From positions 1-9,624 of the forward strand of contig CALBVQ010000110.1 of assembly GCA_937969485.1 (NCBI GenBank): 9,624 bases of DNA, in the 5' to 3' direction. Shown here in pieces: positions 1 through 6,600 of this stretch. The DNA comes from an uncultured Saprospiraceae bacterium (GTDB lineage Bacteria; Bacteroidota; Bacteroidia; Chitinophagales; Saprospiraceae). The position numbers and the translations under genes are program-made. The notes beneath the pieces are model-generated. The model had not been told where the DNA came from. It ran no database searches and saw only the letters and a list, made by a program, of their open reading frames with translations. Position 1 is the stretch's first letter; the number at the start of each line of letters is the position of its first letter.

Positions 1-1727
1 TAGGCAATTTGTTTCTCACGTCTGTAGTTACTATCATCTATTGTTTCTTGCATACTCCTAGTAACCTTATCAGCATACATAATTGCCTTACCATTTACAT
101 TACGTGCAGCACGTCCTATAGTTTGTGTAAGGGATCTATTACTTCTCAAAAATCCTTCTTTATCTGCATCTAAGATTGCCACTAGTGACACCTCAGGTAA
201 GTCCAGTCCCTCTCTCAAAAGGTTAACTCCTACCAAAACATCATATAGCCCTTTTCTTAAATCTTGCATGATTTCTACACGCTCTAGCGTATCAACATCA
301 GAGTGTATGTATCGGGTGCGTATGTCTATGCGCATTAAGTATTTTGTTAGCTCCTCGGCCATACGCTTGGTAAGGGTTGTCACTAAGATACGTTCATCTC
401 TAGCGACTACTTTGTTTATTTCTTCTATAAGATCATCTATTTGATTAAGGGAAGGTCTTACCTCTACAATTGGATCTAATAGCCCCGTTGGTCTAATAAT
501 TTGTTCTACATAGGTCCCTTCAGACTTTTGTAATTCGTAATCTGCGGGGGTGGCAGAGACATAAATTACTTGATTTTGTAGTGCTTCCCATTCTTCAAAT
601 TTTAGAGGTCTATTGTCCATTGCTGCAGGAAGTCTAAAACCATACTCAACAAGATTTTCTTTACGACTTCGATCTCCACCATACATAGCACTCACTTGAG
701 AAACCGTTACGTGACTCTCGTCCACAACCATTAAATAATCATTTGGAAAATAGTCTAAAAGGCAAAAGGGTCGTGTTCCAGGCTCCCGCCCATCCAGATA
801 GCGTGAGTAATTTTCAATACCAGAGCAGTACCCCAATTCACGAATCATTTCAAGATCAAAATTAGTACGCTCATCTAGGCGTTTTGCTTCTAAGTGTTTT
901 CCCACTTCTTCAAAAAAGCTCACCTGCTTTGTGAGATCTTCACCTATTTGATTAATTGCTCCTTGCAACACATCTGGGGATGTCACAAACATATTAGCAG
1001 GGTAAATTCTCAGTCTCGCAAACTTCTCTATAACTTCTGCACTTGCAGGGTCAAAAGCCTCAATTTCTTCGATTTCATCACCAAAAAAGTGAACTCTAAA
1101 AGCCATATCTGCATATCCAGGAAAAATTTCAACGGTGTCACCTTTGATTCTAAAATTACCTCTATTAAACTCACCTTCTGTTCGAGAGTATAAACTTTGC
1201 ACAAGCTTTTTAAGAAGCATTGTCCTAGCAATTACTTGGTCTTGTTCAATTTCAATGACATTTTTCTGAAATTCTGCAGGATTACCAATTCCATATAAAC
1301 AAGATACAGACGCAACTACGATTACATCTCTTCGTCCTGAGAGTAGGGAGGAGGTAGTGCTCAACCTCATTTTTTCAATCTCTTCATTTATCGAAAGATC
1401 CTTTTCAATATAAACTCCGGAAGAAGGAATAAATGCTTCGGGCTGATAATAATCGTAATAAGAAACAAAATACTCTACAGCATTTTCAGGAAAGAACGAT
1501 TTGAATTCACTATACAATTGCGCTGCTAGTGTCTTGTTATGGGCAAGAACGAGCGTAGGCTTCTGTGTTCTTTCAATAACATTTGCGATTGTAAAGGTTT
1601 TTCCACTTCCAGTGACCCCTAAAAGTGTTTGATAGTTTTCTTTAGCCTCGAGACCCTGTACTAATTGTTGGATGGCAACGGGTTGATCTCCAGTAGGTTT
1701 AAAATCAGATTGTAGGGTAAATTTCAA
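1..1727 (-). CDS. uvrB: UvrABC excinuclease subunit B, C-terminus cut by window edge
   Basis: UvrB is the DNA-damage verification helicase of nucleotide excision repair. UvrA loads it onto damaged DNA, it opens the duplex with a beta-hairpin, and it then recruits the UvrC nuclease. The visible 575 residues show the family hallmarks in order: an N-terminal KFTLQSDFKPTGDQP; Walker A GVTGSGKT at residues 37-44; HNKTLAAQ at 63-70; the tyrosine-rich beta-hairpin YYDYYQPEAFIPSSG at about 90-104; the Walker B DESH box at 336-339; and helicase motif VI QTIGRAARN at 535-543. Family members are usually about 660-680 residues, so roughly 90-100 residues, including the UvrC-binding UVR motif, lie beyond position 1. 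The start is TTG at 1727-1725: it gives the conserved N-terminus directly, there is no in-frame ATG between it and the upstream in-frame stop at 1802-1800, and the first internal Met is residue 120. Another in-frame TTG at 1787-1785 is less likely because it lies upstream of the best promoter match. Identification is very secure; the exact start is less so. Confidence 0.97.
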   Translation of the reverse strand, partial: MKFTLQSDFKPTGDQPVAIQQLVQGLEAKENYQTLLGVTGSGKTFTIANVIERTQKPTLVLAHNKTLAAQLYSEFKSFFPENAVEYFVSYYDYYQPEAFIPSSGVYIEKDLSINEEIEKMRLSTTSSLLSGRRDVIVVASVSCLYGIGNPAEFQKNVIEIEQDQVIARTMLLKKLVQSLYSRTEGEFNRGNFRIKGDTVEIFPGYADMAFRVHFFGDEIEEIEAFDPASAEVIEKFARLRIYPANMFVTSPDVLQGAINQIGEDLTKQVSFFEEVGKHLEAKRLDERTNFDLEMIRELGYCSGIENYSRYLDGREPGTRPFCLLDYFPNDYLMVVDESHVTVSQVSAMYGGDRSRKENLVEYGFRLPAAMDNRPLKFEEWEALQNQVIYVSATPADYELQKSEGTYVEQIIRPTGLLDPIVEVRPSLNQIDDLIEEINKVVARDERILVTTLTKRMAEELTKYLMRIDIRTRYIHSDVDTLERVEIMQDLRKGLYDVLVGVNLLREGLDLPEVSLVAILDADKEGFLRSNRSLTQTIGRAARNVNGKAIMYADKVTRSMQETIDDSNYRREKQIA

Positions 1728-1744
1728 AGGGATATATTTTCTAA

Positions 1745-1752
1745 CAAAATTA
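1745..1752 (-). promoter_or_regulatory. Candidate uvrB promoter, Bacteroidota -7 box
   Basis: Read on the minus strand this is TAATTTTG, an exact match to the Bacteroidota -7 consensus TAnnTTTG. It ends 17 bases before the TTG start of uvrB, which would give a 5' leader of only about a dozen bases. No clean TTG lies at the usual -33 distance. That position (about 1771-1777) is instead occupied by half of the GCTTTCGCGAAAGC palindrome. This is a sequence match only; an 8-bp box with four or five fixed AT-rich positions can occur by chance. Confidence 0.4.
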
Positions 1753-1763
1753 GGAGTTTTTAT

Positions 1764-1777
1764 GCTTTCGCGAAAGC
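1764..1777. repeat. 14-bp perfect palindrome upstream of uvrB
   Basis: GCTTTCGCGAAAGC is a perfect inverted repeat with no spacer. It is centred about 43 bp before the uvrB start and sits where the -33 region of the candidate promoter would fall, so it could be an operator. The 13-mer CGCTTTCGCGAAA (minus strand, 1778-1766) recurs exactly at 3359-3371 on the plus strand and with one mismatch at 5218-5230 and 6884-6872. That favours a dispersed genomic motif over a uvrB-specific operator. The palindrome is certain; its function is unknown. Confidence 0.6.
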
Positions 1778-1852
1778 GTGATAACAAACCTTTAAGTGGT
1801 CATTAAACGTGTGTTAAGAAGAGTAAACTCAAACTAGGTCTAGCGTGTCTGC

Positions 1853-3418
1853 TTAGTTTTTGATACCTGGTTGCAGCAACGTAAAGTTTTCGTTTTTCTT
1901 AGCTTCATCTACCATATTCTTCACCTCTTTCAAGAGTGCTTTTGCATCATAAATAATCCCATCTTTGATAGTGTAACTCACTCCGCCAGTACGTATAACC
2001 TCATTCTCCTCTGTCAGTTTTATAGCTCCAGTACCGTAAAGAACCTTTAAATTCTGAAGCGGGTTCTCATTAACAATCACAAAATCTGCAAGTTTGCCAG
2101 GTTGTACAGAGCCTATTTTATCATCCATACGAAGCGCTTCTGCGCCATTAAGCGTTGCCGCTCTTATAACCTCCAGAGGATGAAAGCCTGCTTCTCTTAA
2201 TAATTCTAACTCTCTTATATAAGCAAAGCCGTACAATTGAAAAATAAATCCAGAATCTGATCCAGCAGTTACACGACCGCCCCGATTTTTATATTCATTT
2301 ATAAAGGTCATCCAAAGTCGATAATTATTTTTCCAATTAACCTCCTCTTCAGTCCCCCAAAAGTGCCAATAGCTCCCGTGACTTATCTTACTAGGTTGAT
2401 AAAATCGCCAAAGGGATGGTAATGTATACTCTTCGTGCCACTCTGCACGACGCGCCCTCATTAAGTCACGACTTGCTTCGTAAATATTGAAAGTAGGGTC
2501 AAGTGTAAAGTCAAGAGCAAGAAGCTCTTCCATCACTTTGTTCCAGTGGTCAGAATATGGCTTTGCGGCTTGTTCCCATAATCTTCCCGCTTCTCCAAAG
2601 CGATGTTGCTCATTATTATAATTATAATCTAAAGGATAATTTTGCACAGTGCGATCATCAAAAAGTGCTTCTGGCAAACCATACCAGTGCTCCATGGAGG
2701 TAAGTCCTGCGCGAGCACTATTGAGCACATTCCATCGTGCTACACTCATCTGTGCGTGGTGCATAGATGAGGTAAGGCCTAATTTTTTATTCTCTTCTAA
2801 AGCTGCTTGCATGATATGAGGTTCAGCCCCAAAAAATTTAATTCCGTCTGTACCTCTTTTTGCATTATCTCTCACCCATTCTCTTGCTTGCTCGGCGGTG
2901 ATTATAGGCTCTTTGGCACCTTGTCCAAAACCTGTATGAGCTATAAGGCGAGGGGCAACTATTTCATTTTTAGCAGATTTCTTTTTGAGGTCTAAAGCCT
3001 CTTCTACACTACGTCCTGATGGCTGCCTCACAGTGGTTATCCCGTGTGCCATCCATAATTTAAAGACATATTCTGGAGATGCTCCTTGCGCATCGCCTCC
3101 TATATGGCCATGCATATCTATAAATCCTGGAAGTAAGTACATACCCGTCGCATCTAGCTCTTTACCTCCTGCTTTGAGCGTCGGTCTCCGGTTAGAATCT
3201 ATGGGTACACCTGGATACCCAACAACCTTTACATCCATAATTCTATTGCCCTCTACGACAATATCTACAGGACTTATTGGGGGAGCTCCGTCTCCATTTA
3301 TTAAGGTGACTCCTCGTATGATTAGTTGGTTAAAAGGACCTTCTTGAGACTGTGATATCGCTTTCGCGAAAATGTTAAGGGTCAAGAAAATAGTGAGAAG
3401 AATGGTAATTTTTTTCAT
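1853..3418 (-). CDS. Exported metal-dependent amidohydrolase family protein
   Basis: This is a complete 521-residue hydrolase of the amidohydrolase superfamily (imidazolonepropionase-like or Amidohydro_1 type). Residues 1-20 form a signal peptide: a KK pair, a hydrophobic core ILLTIFLTLNIF, and an AKA box near 18-20, so it is probably exported to the periplasm or surface. A small beta-sandwich region follows, then the metal motif DMHGHIGG with H103 and H105. K194 in GIKFFG is a candidate carbamylated bridging lysine. H220/H221 and H244 (SMEHWYG) are candidate metal histidines, and D388 in AGSDSG is the candidate catalytic Asp. The C-terminal end has the usual ATLNGAEAL (421-429) and GSVQPGKLADFVIV (436-449) segments. 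H244 and D388 are separated by an unusually long, Trp/Tyr-rich stretch that may shape the substrate pocket. The substrate cannot be told from sequence; peptides, hydantoin-like rings or other amides are possible. ATG at 3418 begins the signal peptide directly. The gaps to both neighbours suggest its own transcription unit. Confidence 0.92.
   Translation of the reverse strand: MKKITILLTIFLTLNIFAKAISQSQEGPFNQLIIRGVTLINGDGAPPISPVDIVVEGNRIMDVKVVGYPGVPIDSNRRPTLKAGGKELDATGMYLLPGFIDMHGHIGGDAQGASPEYVFKLWMAHGITTVRQPSGRSVEEALDLKKKSAKNEIVAPRLIAHTGFGQGAKEPIITAEQAREWVRDNAKRGTDGIKFFGAEPHIMQAALEENKKLGLTSSMHHAQMSVARWNVLNSARAGLTSMEHWYGLPEALFDDRTVQNYPLDYNYNNEQHRFGEAGRLWEQAAKPYSDHWNKVMEELLALDFTLDPTFNIYEASRDLMRARRAEWHEEYTLPSLWRFYQPSKISHGSYWHFWGTEEEVNWKNNYRLWMTFINEYKNRGGRVTAGSDSGFIFQLYGFAYIRELELLREAGFHPLEVIRAATLNGAEALRMDDKIGSVQPGKLADFVIVNENPLQNLKVLYGTGAIKLTEENEVIRTGGVSYTIKDGIIYDAKALLKEVKNMVDEAKKNENFTLLQPGIKN
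3359..3372. repeat. Second copy of the CGCTTTCGCGAAA motif, in signal-peptide codons
   Basis: CGCTTTCGCGAAAA on the plus strand contains the 10-bp palindrome TTTCGCGAAA. It shares 13 bp exactly with the minus strand of the palindrome upstream of uvrB. Here it is read as codons for Phe-Ala-Lys-Ala (residues 17-20) at the end of the amidohydrolase signal peptide, so the motif is tolerated inside a coding sequence. Confidence 0.6.
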
Positions 3419-3473
3419 AAATATTGGTTTGATCCTCTATTTGAGAGGGATAGGCTTAACAACTAGTAAAGTA

Positions 3474-3502
3474 CAAAAATTGATAATACTTCTCAGACCC
3501 AA
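3474..3502 (-). promoter_or_regulatory. Possible promoter of the amidohydrolase gene
   Basis: On the minus strand a TTG at 3502-3500 is followed after 18 bases by AATTTTTG at 3481-3474. This differs from the Bacteroidota -7 consensus TAnnTTTG only at the first base, and the spacing fits the known TTG-N17-23 arrangement. It lies about 55 bp before the amidohydrolase ATG. The match is imperfect in AT-rich DNA, so it is only a candidate. Confidence 0.28.
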
Positions 3503-3505
3503 ACA

Positions 3506-3525
3506 ATTTCCGCGTAGGCGGAAAT
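3506..3525. repeat. Perfect hairpin, REP-like intergenic palindrome
   Basis: ATTTCCGC and GCGGAAAT form a perfect 8-bp stem around a GTAG loop. It lies between the giant adhesin stop codon and the amidohydrolase promoter region. There is no T-run directly after it on the minus strand (TGTTTGGG follows), so a classic intrinsic terminator is not supported. GC-rich hairpins of this style are common as dispersed intergenic elements in flavobacteria (general recollection). It may still end or stabilise the adhesin transcript. Confidence 0.55.
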
Positions 3526-3544
3526 CTCACCCCACAGTCACTCC

Positions 3545-3628
3545 AATCGTTAATCCAAAATCAAAAACCCACAATCAAAAACCCACAATCGTTAATCCAC
3601 AATCGTCAATTCCCAATCCCCAATCCTC
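3545..3628. repeat. Tandem array of twelve AATCnnn heptamers
   Basis: The 84 bp divide without gaps into six 14-bp units, each beginning AATC: AATCGTTAATCCAA, AATCAAAAACCCAC twice in exact tandem (3559-3586), AATCGTTAATCCAC, AATCGTCAATTCCC and AATCCCCAATCCTC. Each 14-mer is itself two heptamers of approximate form AATCnnn; the second halves of units 2 and 3 (AACCCAC) and of unit 5 (AATTCCC) are degenerate. The array ends two bases from the TAG stop codon of the giant adhesin gene, so it is probably transcribed as its 3' untranslated region, where it reads as a G/T-rich GATTnnn series. An open frame on the opposite strand through it is a by-product of the repeat. Confidence 0.8.
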
Positions 3629-3630
3629 CC

Positions 3631-6600
3631 CTATCTTTTCAAGGTAAAGTGTCCATTTTCAGTACGTTGAGTTCCAAACTCATCAGGTTCTGTAAACTCT
3701 ACTCTAAACCAGTAATCACTCGATGGCATCGGCTGTCCATTAAAGGTGCCATCCCATCCTGCACCTACTGGTGATATTTGTTTAAGAAGCTTCCCATAGC
3801 GATCAAAGATGTAAATCTTAGCATCTAGATTAGGATCTACTCCTAGCCCAATAATATTCCACGTATCGTGAAAGCCATCTGCATTCGGAGTAAAGAACCT
3901 CGGGTAATCAATAATTCCTATTTCAAACTCAGAGATACTACAATCCCCACTGGCCAGTCTTCCAAAAATAGTATGCTCCCCAGGGGTCACATTGGTAAAG
4001 GTTGTACTACTCTGGAACGGGCCATCATCCAGTGCAAACTCGTACTCAGAATCGATAGCCGCTCCTGTAATATTAATCACCTCTACGGTATACAATCCAC
4101 TAGGATTAAAAGAGCTTTCTAGCACCACCGCTTCAAACACTGGTGCACTCTCTGCCGTATACACCGCTTGTGCAGGGTAGTCACACATCGTTCCATCAGG
4201 ATAGGTAGCCGTTACTGTAAGATCATACACCCCAGCAGCATCTACGGTTACAATCGCACTTTGAGCAATCAGTACCCCATCACGCGTCCAGCGGTAACTA
4301 TAGGTCACTCCAGCTAGCTCCGTCTCCACACTACCATCGATGTCAAAAGGCTCAAGCGCCTCTCCTGTAATCTCATCTACACAAATCACACCCTCTAGCT
4401 CCTCTAGCTCGGCATACGGAAGATCGCGCACCGAGATCTCAAAGTCAAAGATATCGGTACTCTCACACCCACTTGAGGTCGTAATGGCACGATAAAAAAT
4501 CGTCTGAGGATTGGTTGTATTTTCAAAAGCCGTTGCAGGCATAATTGCATTTTCCATCGCCTGGGCATCTGCCAGCGAAATATAATAGGTCACATCGCTA
4601 CCTGCCATACCTCCAGTAATCAGCGGCGTATTGACCGTTAGGTCAAAGGTCGCAATCCCCTGCAGTGGGAACTCATTAGCCGCCACAGCATCCGTACATT
4701 GTACCAGATCTTCAGCCGCATCCATCACCTGTGGACGGCTCTCCACATTAAAAGTAACCTGAGTAGTGCGTACACACCCAGAATCATTAGTCACAATACG
4801 TATAAAGAGCGTCTGCCCATCGGTCACCGTAGTGCTTGCTCCTAGTGCTCCGCCCCCTGCTTCTGCCTGTGCTTGGGTAAGGTGATAGGTGATCATAAAA
4901 TCACTAGTCACCTGAGGTGGCGCTAGCAATCCAAGCTCATCAGCAAAGGTGGTAAGATCTACAACGCCTTGAGTATCATCCCCATCAAACTCCTCACAGA
5001 AGGTGTATGGATCGTCAAAATTCCCTAAAATAGGCAGCGGATCGACCACCACCTCAAAAGGTACCACCACATAACACAACGGCGATCCCGCAGGATCTGT
5101 AGGCGCCATATCCCGCTCTACGCGAGCATATAGCGTCTGGCTGCCAGGAGTCGTATTAATAAAATCAATCCCATCGGTAAGGTCTAAAGCAAGCAGTGGA
5201 TCAGGGGTGTCGGTATCCGCTTGCGCGAAAACAGTAAAGACCAACACACTCACCGGCTCTCCATTAGCAATTTGGGTAACCGCCGCTTGCAACTGCGCAT
5301 CTGTAAACGCTTCAAAACCATCTACATCAGATCCAGAACCGGCATCAATCGTACCATCTCCATCCGTATCGATATCAGTCTCTGCATCACACACCGTAAT
5401 AGGATCAGGAGCTGTTTCAGGAGTAGGAAGTGGTAATACATTTACGTCAAAGGTTGTACTAGCCGTACACCCTGCATTGTTACTCACCACCACCTGAATG
5501 GTCTGTGGGTTAATGGTATTTACAAACTCCGAAGGAGTATCTATAGGATCATCGGCAGCTAAGTCTGCAAGAGATGCGTAGTAGGTCACCGTTAGTAATG
5601 GATCCATATTGGTAAGCGCATCCGTATTCACCGTAAGGTCTATGATCGCTATCTCATCCGTATCGTCATCACATACAGCAATCTCTAGGTCTGCAGGAGT
5701 CACTGTAATCACGGGTGGGGCTACCACCTCAATCTCAAAAGAGCTAATCGCGGTACACATATTATCAGTCCCATCCATCACCTCTAAACGTACCCAAATC
5801 ACCTCGTTAGGCGTTTGTGCCGTAGCATTGTAATTTACAGGATCTACAATCACAGGAGTACCTGCCATTGCATCTGCCTCACTGTTGTGGTAGGTAATGG
5901 TAAGTAGCGTAGGATCTTGCGTCCCAAAAATAGCAGCCTCGTTTTGTGTAAGGTCAATCACTTCCATACCGTCTCCATCTTGATCACATACTTCTAACAG
6001 ATCAAGTACTGCTGGAATTTCTGGTATCGGGAAGACTAAAAGTTCAAACTCATAAATCTTAGTACAGGAAGTAGCCGTCGCAGGATCCGTATCCTGAGCC
6101 ACTACAAATAAAGAAGTCATTCCTGAGATATTGGTAAAAGGTACGGTCACATCGATCTCTCCCACCCCAGTATCTGCCGTAGCATTGTCTAGCGTATCAT
6201 AAAAACGAAGGTCTATATTGGTAAGGGTTGCTAGAAGATCTGTGGCATAGGTTTGTAAATCAAAGGTGCCAAACCCATCATTGTCTTCATCACAAGCCAC
6301 TGCTGGAGCAAGAGGTTCTGCTATAAAAGGAAGCGGATTCACCTGTAAATCAACCGTAGTTTGTGCCCCGCACATCCCCGCTTGATCACTACTCACTAAA
6401 ATAAAGATCGTCTGAGGTACCGACCCATCGTTAATATAGGCCGTAGGGTTTGGGATCGCACTACCAATCCCTGCATCAAGGTCTGCTTGTGATTCATAAT
6501 AGGTCACTGTGAGGGTCGTATCTCCTCCCGTAATAGTAGCATCTAGCGAAGTAAGGTCAAAGGAAGTGATCCCATCATCCTCGGTTCCTAATAAACCGCC

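Noticed and set aside
1792..1803. Tiny frame ATG-Thr-Thr-stop upstream of uvrB
   Set aside because: Three codons with no ribosome-binding signal and upstream of the best promoter match; probably chance rather than an upstream regulatory ORF.
1821..1843. Inverted repeats near the amidohydrolase stop (GAGT-AA-ACTC and CTAG-GT-CTAG) as a terminator
   Set aside because: The stems are only four base pairs and no T-run follows, so a terminator is not supported.
2985..3347. Plus-strand open frame of 120 codons inside the amidohydrolase
   Set aside because: It lies wholly antisense to a well-supported conserved gene and resembles no family.
3434..3448. Small inverted repeat CCTCT-ATTTG-AGAGG in the leader of the amidohydrolase gene
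   Set aside because: A 5-bp stem is too weak and too common to call a regulatory structure without conservation data.
3372..3647. Plus-strand open frame of 91 codons across the intergenic region, ending in NPQSS repeats
   Set aside because: It overlaps the amidohydrolase start in antisense and its C-terminal repeats simply translate the heptamer array. No domain or promoter supports it.
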